A DNA stretch of 64,000 nt from Natrarchaeobius chitinivorans (GTDB taxonomy: Archaea > Halobacteriota > Halobacteria > Halobacteriales > Natrialbaceae): positions 434,001 to 498,000 of the forward strand of contig NZ_REGA01000001.1 in the NCBI RefSeq assembly GCF_003841505.1, given 5' to 3'. A program made the translations under genes and the position numbers. The notes beneath the pieces are model-generated. The model had not been told where the DNA came from. It worked only from the letters and a program-made list of their open reading frames with translations, and made no database searches. Within the stretch, counting starts at the first letter, position 1, and each line of letters starts with the position of its first letter. This document shows, piece by piece, positions 17,392-24,908 of the stretch.

Positions 17392-17988
17392 TTACGCACT
17401 TCGTGGCTCGGTTGCGGCGGACGTCGTCTCCGCTGCGCTTCGGCCGGTGAACGCGACGATGACCATCGAGAGACCGGTCACGAAGAGGCCGACACCGACG
17501 AGGACGCCGATCGCCCAGCCGGCATTGGCCGGGAATCCGGTCCAGAGAAGGCCGGCGAGGACCAGCGAGAGGAGGCCGCTGACGGCGACCGATGCCCGTC
17601 CGGGCTGATCGTCCATCCGCATCGACATCCAGAGTTCGGCGGCGGCGTCGACCAGCAGGTACGCGATCGCGAGGGCCGTAAGCGACACGAGCCCGACGAC
17701 CGGGTTGACGACCAGAGCGACCCCTGCAACGATCGAAATCGCGGCGAGTGCGGCCTGCCAGAGGGAGCCACTCCAGCCGCGTGCGGTAAACGCGTGTGCG
17801 CCGTGGACGATCCCCCCGACGAGGAGCAAGACGCCGAGGCCGACCGTTACCGAAAGCCCAGTCACCATCGGAAACGCGATAGCGAGTATACCGAGCAGAC
17901 CGACGACGCCGCCGGCGATAGCGAGCGTTCGCCATCCGCGCTCGAGGGAGTATCCGTACGATTCATCGGTTGCTGTAACTGAGTTCAT
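17392..17988 (-). CDS. HdeD/DUF308 family membrane protein
   Basis: A 198-residue protein with six hydrophobic segments in three helix pairs, the DUF308/HdeD layout. The helix pairs carry repeated glycine-rich motifs (GVVGLLGILAIAFP, GVLLLVGGIVHGAHAF). HdeD is linked to acid resistance in enterobacteria; in archaea the role is unknown. The ATG at 17988 is chosen because GGTGA stands at the right distance before it; ten residues of open frame lie upstream. It converges on the regulator gene ending at 17318. Confidence 0.85.
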   Translation of the reverse strand: MNSVTATDESYGYSLERGWRTLAIAGGVVGLLGILAIAFPMVTGLSVTVGLGVLLLVGGIVHGAHAFTARGWSGSLWQAALAAISIVAGVALVVNPVVGLVSLTALAIAYLLVDAAAELWMSMRMDDQPGRASVAVSGLLSLVLAGLLWTGFPANAGWAIGVLVGVGLFVTGLSMVIVAFTGRSAAETTSAATEPRSA

Positions 17989-18118
17989 GTGAGTCACCAA
18001 ACCAATATACGCTAGCAAAGGATTTAAACTCGATATACGAAACTACAGTAAGTCCGTCCACTAGATCTGTTTATTAGGTACTCGAGAAGCAGTTATCTGA
18101 GTGAGTTCTTCCGTTTCG

Positions 18119-18778
18119 CTAAGATCCCGACGTCAGCTCCCAGCCGCGTTCGGTTCGTCTGACGATCCCCTCGTCGGCCATCCGCTCGAGCAACTCCGCG
18201 ACGATCTCCCGGGAGGCTCCGATATCGGTGCTAAGTTCGCCAACCGATTTGGGTTCCGAACGGACGCTTGCCAGAAGATCCGCGTAGATCCGACTCTCGG
18301 GCCCATCGCCGGCCGTCTCGGATATCTGATCGAGGACGTCACAGAGCCGCCCCTGGACCCACCGCTGGGCAAGCGAGAGTTCGTTCTCGAGTTGCTCTAA
18401 GTTCTCGAGTGACTGGAGCAACTCGTCGAGTTCGTCGGCGTCCTCCCAGGCGACGTCGAGCGAGAGGTGTCGACAGGTCGTGATATCGAAGCTGCTGCTG
18501 GCGGGATAGGCGCTCTTGCTCGCGAACCCGTACGGTGAGACGTTGACCTCGAGTCGGACGTTTCTGGCGATGTGGAAGTACTTTCGGCGCTGGTCGTCGA
18601 CTCGGCTCTCGATGAGCCCCGCCTCCTCGAGCTTTCGGAGGTGTTCGATGACCGCTTTGGGACTCACGCCGAGGTACTCCGAAATTTCGGTCACGTAACA
18701 CGGTTTACGGGCGAGCAATCGGAGAATCCGTCGCCTATTTTCGTTTCCCAGTAAATCCAACAACGCGGCGGAGTCCAT
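18119..18778 (-). CDS. ArsR-type winged-helix transcriptional regulator
   Basis: A 219-residue DNA-binding protein. The N-terminal winged helix (about 5-65) has the pattern LLGNENRRRILRLLARKPCYVTEI...VSPKAVIEHLRKLEEAGLI, as in haloarchaeal ArsR-type regulators. A middle domain of about 90 residues carries a heptad-like leucine stretch, and a second winged helix forms the C-terminal end (SVGELSTDIGASREIV). No metal-binding cysteine pair of classical ArsR is seen. It is flanked by family A repeat copy A3 upstream. Targets unknown. Confidence 0.87.
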   Translation of the reverse strand: MDSAALLDLLGNENRRRILRLLARKPCYVTEISEYLGVSPKAVIEHLRKLEEAGLIESRVDDQRRKYFHIARNVRLEVNVSPYGFASKSAYPASSSFDITTCRHLSLDVAWEDADELDELLQSLENLEQLENELSLAQRWVQGRLCDVLDQISETAGDGPESRIYADLLASVRSEPKSVGELSTDIGASREIVAELLERMADEGIVRRTERGWELTSGS

Positions 18779-18832
18779 CGACCGAGCGTATGGTTTCGGC
18801 GCTGAAAAGCGTGTCTGCTCGACCGACGACTC

Positions 18833-18914
18833 ATACGGATTGCTGTACCTGTGTACCGGCGCACCCGTAACCCGGGCGGCGGGTGCGCCGGCAATGACGT
18901 ACAGTAAACCGTAT
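18833..18914. repeat. Palindromic element family A, copy A3
   Basis: An 82-base copy, with ATACGGATTGCTGT at the left and ACAGTAAACCGTAT at the right. The central stem is CCGGCGCACCCG with CGGGTGCGCCGG. It lies between the ArsR gene and the secreted protein gene, both on the minus strand, and does not touch a stop codon. A partial right end (ACAGCAATCCGCATCAG) follows at about 18969-18985. Confidence 0.88.
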
Positions 18915-19007
18915 CACCGACCGAGGAATCGTCCGTCATCCCATCGCCGCTTCGGCGGGACATCGGGACAGCAATCCGCATCAGAGAGTACTCCCGTCGG
19001 ACTACCG

Positions 19008-19757
19008 TTACTCCCCGTCGGCAAGTGCTGATGCGTTTTCGCTCTGCTCAGCCACGGTCGCGTTCTCGCCCTGTCCGGGCACCGTCGCGTTCGCGTCCTG
19101 TTCGGGCACCGTCGCGTTCTCGCCCTGTTCGGGCCCCGTCGCGTCGTCGTCGTGACCTGGTGGCGTCACGTCGTCGCCGCCACTGACGTTAGATGCGGGA
19201 GCCGGCGACTGACCGTGGTATCCCGTCAGGCCACGCGCAGCCATTGAAACGTTCGATGCCGAGAGATCCGTGGCGTTCGACTGAAGTCCGTCGAGTCGGT
19301 CGTGGTCCACGCCAGCGTCGGCCGCTCGCGGAACGGTTCGATCGATCGATCGCTCGAGTGCCGCTATTTCGACCGCGAGTTTCGCCATCCGTGCGTGATA
19401 CTCTCCCGTGGAGAGAGTCTCGTTCCCCTCGCTGAGTTCGTCGCGTTCGGCCTCGAGCGCCTCGAGTCGGACCTCGAGTTCGGCCACGCGGTCGTCGACG
19501 AGCGTCGCCCTGTCGTCGTCGCTAGCCCGTTCGTACTTCGTTTCGAACAGACCCGACTCGACCGTGTTCGCGGTGTCAGCGGCGCTCGATTGCATAAACG
19601 ACGAGACGGTGTGATTCGCTTCCGAGTCGACGGTTTCGTTCGATGGCGACTCGGTGTCGGCGGGCGAGCTCGCGACCGCGCCACCTGCGACGGGTGCAAT
19701 CGTCAGCCCGACTACCGTGGCGAGAACGAGGACGGCGAGGGCCCGAGTAGCTCTCAT
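19008..19757 (-). CDS. Secreted coiled-coil protein with sequon repeats (DUF7096-like)
   Basis: A 249-residue exported protein. It has a signal peptide (residues 1-28, RALAVLVLATVVGLTIAPVAGG) and a coiled-coil core at about 70-140 (LEVRLEALEAERDELSEG). The C-terminal 45 residues consist of nine-residue units built on PEQGENATV, each with an N-glycosylation sequon (NAT or NAS). Similar haloarchaeal proteins are grouped as DUF7096; that assignment is from memory. It probably sits outside the membrane. A TATA-like TTTTTAGT about 30 bases upstream fits a leaderless start. Confidence 0.75.
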   Translation of the reverse strand: MRATRALAVLVLATVVGLTIAPVAGGAVASSPADTESPSNETVDSEANHTVSSFMQSSAADTANTVESGLFETKYERASDDDRATLVDDRVAELEVRLEALEAERDELSEGNETLSTGEYHARMAKLAVEIAALERSIDRTVPRAADAGVDHDRLDGLQSNATDLSASNVSMAARGLTGYHGQSPAPASNVSGGDDVTPPGHDDDATGPEQGENATVPEQDANATVPGQGENATVAEQSENASALADGE

Positions 19758-20204
19758 CAGCTCTCCGTGAGGCCGAATACACTAAAAATGCGAACAGTCG
19801 TTCGGACCGTTCACGGAATCGGTCTACGGCTCGAGCGTATTCAAAAGCGTTTACTTTCCGTTCATTCGGTTTTATTCGGTGAAGAACTCCGACACTAAAC
19901 ATCGGTCGAACGACGAGCAACACTCCCCCAGTGAACGCGGACGCCGACTCCGACGAACGCGGACGCCGGACACGAATGTTAACTATCGAAAGATCTCGAT
20001 CGATCGGTGCCATCGACTCGTCGTCCGAAGGCCGTCGAACGATCTGGTGTGTTCCATCCTCGGCCCAACCGGCGACGGGGCGCAGTCCCATCGGTACTGT
20101 AATCGGATCAGCTAGAAACCCGAATCACCGATGACGTTGATAGCGATTCGTTGTAAATCTGTTCGCAAATAGTTATGCCGCTCGAGACCGTGTGATTAGC
20201 TAGC
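19758..20204. other. Divergent intergenic gap, no gene seen
   Basis: About 450 bases between divergent genes. It contains a direct repeat of GAACGCGGACGCCG (19933 and 19954) and T-rich patches at 19850-19880, with promoter-like sequence at both ends. Open frames across it are rich in Arg and Ser and unlike coding sequence of this genome. Confidence 0.5.
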
Positions 20205-20609
20205 ATGTTCGAGGTGTTCTCTGGCAGCTACTATCTCGGACGACTGTACGTGACCCCCACCGCCGGGGACCGTGCGGCCATGCACCGTGATCAACACGAG
20301 CGCATCAACGAGGAAGTGTATGCGACCGGCGAAGGCGTCGAACGGCTCGACGCACCGCTCGTGATGAAACTCGAGTCCCGGCACTTCCCGGTTCACGGCG
20401 ACGAAGCCGTTCCGGCGAACACGCTCGCAGTGCCGGAATCGATGCTCGAAGAGACCGACGTCAAGAATCCACCGTCGCTTCGCGAGGTGTTTCTCGCCCG
20501 TCGCGACCGCGCACGGCAGTTGCTCGAGTTCGCTGGCGGCTGGCAGCCGGGCGGATCGTATTCCGGCGAGTACGATCCGACGGCGACCGACGACGAAACC
20601 GCAGGCTAG
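20205..20609 (+). CDS. DUF5802 family protein
   Basis: A 134-residue haloarchaeal protein of the DUF5802 family, function unknown. It begins MFEVFSGSYYLGRLYVTP and contains the conserved segments MHRDQHERINEEVYATGEGVERL and LVMKLESRHFPVHGDE. A TATA-like TAGTTATG lies about 35 bases upstream. Its TAG stop is the first three bases of palindromic element B1. The last 20 residues are low in complexity and not conserved-looking. Confidence 0.85.
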   Translation: MFEVFSGSYYLGRLYVTPTAGDRAAMHRDQHERINEEVYATGEGVERLDAPLVMKLESRHFPVHGDEAVPANTLAVPESMLEETDVKNPPSLREVFLARRDRARQLLEFAGGWQPGGSYSGEYDPTATDDETAG

Positions 20610-20692
20610 TACCCTCCCAACCGTCGACTGCTGAGCGAAATCGGACCACACCGCGTGATTTCGCTCACCAGTTCAGGCCTGGGACGTCACTA
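20607..20692. repeat. Palindromic element family B, copy B1
   Basis: An 86-base copy that begins TAGTACCCTCCCAA, where TAG is the DUF5802 stop, and ends GGGACGTCACTA. An inner perfect stem GAGCGAAATC / GATTTCGCTC encloses a loop GGACCACACCGCGT. The outer part is CCCAA with a matching GGCCTGGG. Its end runs directly into element C1. Confidence 0.88.
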
Positions 20693-20774
20693 TAGTAGCC
20701 ACTGAACGTCATTGCACACCCGATCGCCAGACTGATCGGCGATCGGTGTGTACATCGTTTCAGTTGTTACTATA
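20691..20774. repeat. Palindromic element family C, copy C1
   Basis: An 84-base nested palindrome. The outer arms TATAGTAGCCACTGAACG and CGTTTCAGTTGTTACTATA are imperfect inverses. The inner arms CACACCCGATCGCC and GGCGATCGGTGTG pair with a one-base bulge. It is fused to the end of B1 and ends 63 bases before the Vms1-like gene. Confidence 0.85.
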
Positions 20775-20837
20775 GCACCGTCGCTTCCCCGCGAGCCCCG
20801 GAATCTAAAAGTAGCTCCGCTTCGCGTGTTCGGTCGG

Positions 20838-21767
20838 ATGTTCGACGAGTTGCTCGGTCGCGCATCGCTCAAAGAACGGATCGACGAACTCGAAGCGGAA
20901 AACGAGCGGTTAGAAAAGCGGTACGAGGCCGAAGCCGACCGGCGCGCGGAGGCGACGACGGCGAGACAGGAGGCCGAACAGCGGGTGAACCGCCTCGAGG
21001 ACCGCATCGCGCAACTCGAAGGGGAGCTCGACCGGCTCGAAGACGACGACGTCGGACTCGAGTTTCGCCGTCGCGACCGGATCGGGCGGACCGAACTCGC
21101 GGACGTACTGGATCGACTGTCGTCGGTTCGAACCGGACCCGAGGGTGCGCTGACCGCCGTTCTCGGCGAGGACGAGCGGAGCCGCGATCTCGAGGTCGAC
21201 CTCGAGGACGTCCTCGGCGACCGGATCGCCCTCGTCGACGACGCCGCGCCGTGTGTCTGTTGTGTCGACGACGCCGGACTCCTCTCGGTCGCGCTGAAAC
21301 CGCCGATACGTCCCGACGTCGACCCGACGTGGGACGACCGGTTCCGCCTCGACCGCGAGTGGTTCCTCCCGAGCGGACGCCACGCGGTGGCGCTGGTACG
21401 GGCCGATCTGTTCGCCCTCGGCGTCTACGAGGACGACGAACGCGTCGAGTACCGCGGCTTCGAGAGCGACGTCAAAGGAAGCCACTCGAAAGGCGGCTTC
21501 TCCCAGGCCCGGTTCGAACGGATCCGCGACGATCAGATCGACGACCACCTCGAGCGCTGTGAGGAAGTCCTCGAGGAGTACGGCGCGTCCGATTCCGGCG
21601 GCGATCCCCTCTACCTGGTCGGACAGCGAGGCGTCGTCGATACCCTCCTCGAGGAGTCGACCGTCGAGGCGGACGCGACGGCTGCCGTCGACGCGACCGG
21701 CGCTCCCGACGCCGCGCTCGAGGACGCCGTCGATTCGTTCTGGACGACGGAGGTACTGGTTCTTTGA
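20838..21767 (+). CDS. Vms1/VLRF1-type peptidyl-tRNA hydrolase
   Basis: A 309-residue protein of the Vms1/ANKZF1 class, which releases nascent chains from stalled ribosomal subunits. An N-terminal coiled coil (about 9-75) precedes the release-factor-like VLRF1 domain. Its catalytic loop GSHSKGGFSQ is at 214-223, with Gln223 in the place of the release-factor glutamine. A CVCC segment lies at about 137-140. The ATG at 20838 is preferred because the frame upstream runs into the C1 palindrome. This archaeal type lacks the zinc finger and ankyrin parts of the eukaryotic protein. Ribosome-rescue function is inferred from the family. Confidence 0.85.
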   Translation: MFDELLGRASLKERIDELEAENERLEKRYEAEADRRAEATTARQEAEQRVNRLEDRIAQLEGELDRLEDDDVGLEFRRRDRIGRTELADVLDRLSSVRTGPEGALTAVLGEDERSRDLEVDLEDVLGDRIALVDDAAPCVCCVDDAGLLSVALKPPIRPDVDPTWDDRFRLDREWFLPSGRHAVALVRADLFALGVYEDDERVEYRGFESDVKGSHSKGGFSQARFERIRDDQIDDHLERCEEVLEEYGASDSGGDPLYLVGQRGVVDTLLEESTVEADATAAVDATGAPDAALEDAVDSFWTTEVLVL

Positions 21768-21812
21768 TAGACGGGCCACGAGAGCGACTATCCTGCGAAC
21801 GTTCCGTCCGAC

Positions 21813-21820
21813 AGTATAAG
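21813..21820 (+). promoter_or_regulatory. TATA box of the dgcN-dgcA operon
   Basis: AGTATAAG ends 23 bases before the ATG at 21844, so the operon is probably transcribed without a leader. Confidence 0.6.
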
Positions 21821-21843
21821 TTCGCGCCGACTATATCGGGGAT

Positions 21844-22860
21844 ATGCGCGTTGCAATTCTCGCTCACGACCGGTTTCCCGACCGGGCGAAGACGGCCCTC
21901 GGCGTCCTTCGGTACACCGACGACGAGGTCGTCGCCGTGCTCGACCGCGCCGAAGCGGGACGGCGCGTCGCCGACTTCGTTTCGGACGTACAGGACGCCC
22001 CCGTCGTCGCCGGCATGGACGACCTCGAGGCGGCGGACGTCGATGCGCTCCTGATCGGCATCGCCCCCATCGGCGGCGGCTTCGAAGAGAGCTGGCGAAC
22101 CGACGTTCGGACGGCGCTCGAGTCCGGCTGCGACGTCATCGCCGGCTTGCACTACTTTCTCTCCGAGGACGAGGAGTTCGCCCGGTTGGCCGACGAGAAC
22201 GACTGTGAACTGCGGGACGTCCGTCGGCCGCCGGAAGACCTCACCGTCAGCGACGGCGTCGCCGGCGAGGTCGACGCCGAGGTCGTGTTGACCGTCGGCA
22301 CCGACTGCTCGGTCGGCAAGATGACCGTGTCGATGGAACTCGCCCGCGACGCCCGCGAGGCGGGATACGACGCCGCCGTGATCCCGACCGGGCAGACGGG
22401 GATCATGATCGAAGGGTGGGGAACGCCGATCGATCGCGTCGTCAGCGACTTCACCGCGGGGGCGGTCGAGGAGATGATCGTCGAAAAAGGCCAAGAGTAC
22501 GATTACCTCTTCGTCGAGGGACAGGGCAGCATCGTCCACCCCGCCTACTCGGCGGTCACCTGTGGCATCCTCCACGGGGCGATGCCCGACGCCCTCGTCC
22601 TCTGTCACCGCGCCGGTCGGGACGCGATCCACGGCTACGAGTCGTTCCCGATTCCGCCGATTTCGACCTGTGTCGACCTCTACGATCGTCTGGCTCAGCC
22701 GATCTGTGAGGGGACCGTCGTCGCCGGCGCGCTCAACACCGCCGGACTCGAGGACGAGTCGGCGCGCGCGGCCGTCGAATCGTACGCCGAGGACCTCGAC
22801 GCACCGGCGACGGACGTGATCCGCGCTGGAACCGAAGACGTCCTCGAGGTCCTGCTATGA
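21844..22860 (+). CDS. dgcN: DUF1611 protein, DgcN-like (D-glutamate N-acetyltransferase)
   Basis: A 338-residue DUF1611 protein. The N-terminal half is Rossmann-like, and a P-loop-like GTDCSVGKMT begins at residue 152. Later conserved segments are PTGQTGIMIEGWG, VEGQGSIVHP and LCHRAGRDAIHGYE. In marine bacteria this family (DgcN) N-acetylates D-glutamate, after which the racemase DgcA converts it to N-acetyl-L-glutamate. Its stop overlaps the start of a DgcA-like enolase-superfamily gene by four bases, which supports the same pathway. Older annotation calls the family unknown or ATPase-like. The reaction is inferred from pair conservation. Confidence 0.85.
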   Translation: MRVAILAHDRFPDRAKTALGVLRYTDDEVVAVLDRAEAGRRVADFVSDVQDAPVVAGMDDLEAADVDALLIGIAPIGGGFEESWRTDVRTALESGCDVIAGLHYFLSEDEEFARLADENDCELRDVRRPPEDLTVSDGVAGEVDAEVVLTVGTDCSVGKMTVSMELARDAREAGYDAAVIPTGQTGIMIEGWGTPIDRVVSDFTAGAVEEMIVEKGQEYDYLFVEGQGSIVHPAYSAVTCGILHGAMPDALVLCHRAGRDAIHGYESFPIPPISTCVDLYDRLAQPICEGTVVAGALNTAGLEDESARAAVESYAEDLDAPATDVIRAGTEDVLEVLL

Positions 22861-23897
22861 GCCTCGAGACGTCCATCGAGCGGCGGTCGCTTCCGCTCGA
22901 GCGTCCGTTTACGATCTCGCGGGGGACGACGGCCGAAACGGAGGTCGTCATCGTACGGATCGAAGACGACGACGGCACGGTTGGAGTCGGCGCGGCAGGG
23001 CCCGCATCACACTACGGCGAAACCGCGGCGACGGTCGAGGCGGTTCTGCCGGACCTGCTCGCGGTCGTCGAAGACGTCGGCGACCCGGCCCAACTCGCTC
23101 GAATCGAGTGGCGAATGCGCGAGACGATCGGCCGAAATCCGGCAGCGCGGACGGCCGTCAGCATCGCGCTGCACGACCTCGAGGCGAAGCGACTCGACGT
23201 TCCGCTGTACCGCTACTGGGGACTCGACCCGTCTGCAACCCTGGAATCCTCCTACACCATCGGACTCGACGACACGGAGACGATGCGCGAGAAGACCGCC
23301 GACGCGGTCGAGGCGGGCTACGGGACGTTGAAGGTCAAACTCGGAACCGATCGCGACGTCGAGATCGTTCGAACGATCCGGTCGGCCGCCCCCGACGCCC
23401 GACTGTTCGTCGACGCGAACGAGGCGTGGACGCCGCGGGAGGCGGTCGAGACGATCGATCGACTCGCGGAGTACGACCTCGCGTTCGTCGAACAGCCCGT
23501 TCCGGCCGGAGACCCCGAGGGACTGAAGTTCGTCTTCGAGCGCTCGTCGGTTGCGATCGCTGCCGACGAATCCTGCGTCACGCTCGAGGACGTGCCACGG
23601 ATCGCAGACCGGTGTGACGTCGCCAACCTCAAACTGATGAAGTGTGGCGGCCTGCGGGAGGCGTGGCGGATGATCCACGCCGCCCGCGCCCACGGCCTCG
23701 AGGTCATGCTCGGCTGTATGATCGAATCGAACGCCTCGATCGCGGCGGCCTGTCACCTCGCGCCGGCGCTCGACTACGCCGACCTCGACGGCGCGCTCTT
23801 GCTCGACGACGACCCCGTGGACGGGGTTCCGATGCCAGGCGGCCGGATCGATCTCGAGGCGCTCGATCGGCCGGGAACCGGGGCGGTACCCGAGTAA
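22857..23897 (+). CDS. dgcA: Enolase-superfamily racemase, DgcA-like
   Basis: A 346-residue muconate-lactonizing/mandelate-racemase fold enzyme of the dipeptide epimerase subgroup. The bases are Lys159/Lys161 in KVKLG and Lys259/Lys262 in NLKLMKCGG. The metal ligands are Asp186 (DANEAW), Glu212 (EQP) and Asp237 (ADES). The motif GCMIESNASIAA near the end is typical of the subgroup. With the upstream DgcN-like gene it probably interconverts N-acetyl-D- and N-acetyl-L-glutamate; an L-Ala-D/L-Glu epimerase activity is the alternative. It overlaps dgcN by four bases and ends exactly where convergent cofC ends. Confidence 0.87.
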   Translation: MSLETSIERRSLPLERPFTISRGTTAETEVVIVRIEDDDGTVGVGAAGPASHYGETAATVEAVLPDLLAVVEDVGDPAQLARIEWRMRETIGRNPAARTAVSIALHDLEAKRLDVPLYRYWGLDPSATLESSYTIGLDDTETMREKTADAVEAGYGTLKVKLGTDRDVEIVRTIRSAAPDARLFVDANEAWTPREAVETIDRLAEYDLAFVEQPVPAGDPEGLKFVFERSSVAIAADESCVTLEDVPRIADRCDVANLKLMKCGGLREAWRMIHAARAHGLEVMLGCMIESNASIAAACHLAPALDYADLDGALLLDDDPVDGVPMPGGRIDLEALDRPGTGAVPE

Positions 23898-24560
23898 TCA
23901 CGACTCCAGCGTCGACTCCCCGTCGCGAACGACACCGACTCGCCCGCTCTCGTCGGCGAGACGGAAGCCGAACTCCCGAAGACGGGCCGGCGAGCGACCC
24001 GTTCCGTGGACGAGCACCTCGACGAGGTCTTCGGGTTCGTCGACGTCGGTTCCGAGCCTGAACGAGTCGACCGCCGCGAGCGATGCGCCCGCCTCCCGAG
24101 CGATCGCCCGGTGGTCGAGATAGGACATCCCGTGGTAATCCACTCGAAATTCGGGGTGGTCGACCACGAGTGCATTCGTTCCGCCGCCCCGGCCGGGTGC
24201 GATCGCGACGTCCGCGTCGGTCGCGAAAAGCGCCTCGAGCGCGTCGGGCGTCGCGAGCGCCAGATCGGCCATCACGACGGCCACGGGGTCGTCCCCCTCG
24301 TCGGGGAGGCGAGCGTCGACCGCGTCGGTCAACGACCGGGTATCGACGGCGACCGAGGCGGACGGCGGGACCGACGCGAGTTCGTCCTCGAACGGAAGCG
24401 TCGCCGTCGAGAGGACCGTAGGCTCGTGGCCCGTTTCGTCGATCGCCGCCAGAACGTCCGCGAGCATCGCTCGAGCGAACGTCGATCGCTCCGAACTCGT
24501 GAGTACGTCTCCGAGACGGGTTTTCGGCGTTTCGGCGGCAAACGGGACGACGACCTCCAT
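23898..24560 (-). CDS. cofC: 2-phospho-L-lactate guanylyltransferase CofC
   Basis: Nucleotidyltransferase that activates 2-phospholactate with GTP in coenzyme F420 synthesis. The 220-residue protein begins MEVVVPFAAETPKTRLGDVLTSSER, with the family motif KTRL for nucleotide binding. It continues with VVMADLALATPDAL, APGRGGGTNALVV, and YHGMSYLDHRAIAREAG, all CofC signatures. The gene stands alone on the minus strand and its stop abuts the convergent dgcA stop with no spacing. Confidence 0.92.
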   Translation of the reverse strand: MEVVVPFAAETPKTRLGDVLTSSERSTFARAMLADVLAAIDETGHEPTVLSTATLPFEDELASVPPSASVAVDTRSLTDAVDARLPDEGDDPVAVVMADLALATPDALEALFATDADVAIAPGRGGGTNALVVDHPEFRVDYHGMSYLDHRAIAREAGASLAAVDSFRLGTDVDEPEDLVEVLVHGTGRSPARLREFGFRLADESGRVGVVRDGESTLES

Positions 24561-24597
24561 CTTCCGGCGACGGTTACCCGCACGCAGTCAAAAGGCC

Positions 24598-24689
24598 GTC
24601 GGCTCGCAACACTCCGGACCGTCGGCTCGCGACACTCCGGACCCTCAGCTCGCGACACTCCGAACCGTCGGCTCGCGCCATTTCGCTCG
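24598..24689. repeat. 23-bp tandem repeat, about four units
   Basis: Units start at 24598, 24621, 24644 and 24667; they share GGCTCGC and ACACTCCGGACC, and the fourth is diverged. The sequence differs from the 23-base array at 7037, but the unit length is the same. It lies in the 347-base gap upstream of cofC. Confidence 0.8.
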
Positions 24690-24740
24690 AGACGAATGCG
24701 TTGGGCGAGTCGTCGGCTTCGAGCAGCCACGGGCGGTACC

Positions 24741-24793
24741 CGAAAGCACCCAGACGAGTCGCCGAACGCACCCGAACGAGTCGCCGAAAGGCG
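24741..24793. repeat. 22-bp tandem repeat, two units and a part
   Basis: Units of 22 bases start at 24741 and 24763 and share CGAACGCACCC and GACGAGTCGC; a partial third starts at 24785. It is the second short tandem array in the same gap. The remainder of the gap to 24907 holds no gene. Confidence 0.65.
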
Positions 24794-24878
24794 ATTGCGT
24801 ACTCGGACGGATCAGTGTCCGTCGTCTCCGGTAGGGCCGGTGTTCGTCAGCGCCGTGTGAGCGCGATCCGCCCCCGAT

Positions 24879-24908
24879 TCGCCGGAAAACCGGTACACCA
24901 GACCGTAT
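24879..24908. repeat. Half copy of palindromic element A at the cetZ stop
   Basis: CCGGTACACCAGACCGTATC matches the right half of family A (GCCGGTACACAG, then CCGTAT). The trailing TCA at 24908-24910 is the cetZ stop codon read on the minus strand, the same placement as in copies A4, A5 and A6. Confidence 0.55.

Noticed and set aside
24598-24793. CRISPR-like array
   Set aside because: Units are directly adjacent with no spacers, diverge along the array, and no cas gene is present.
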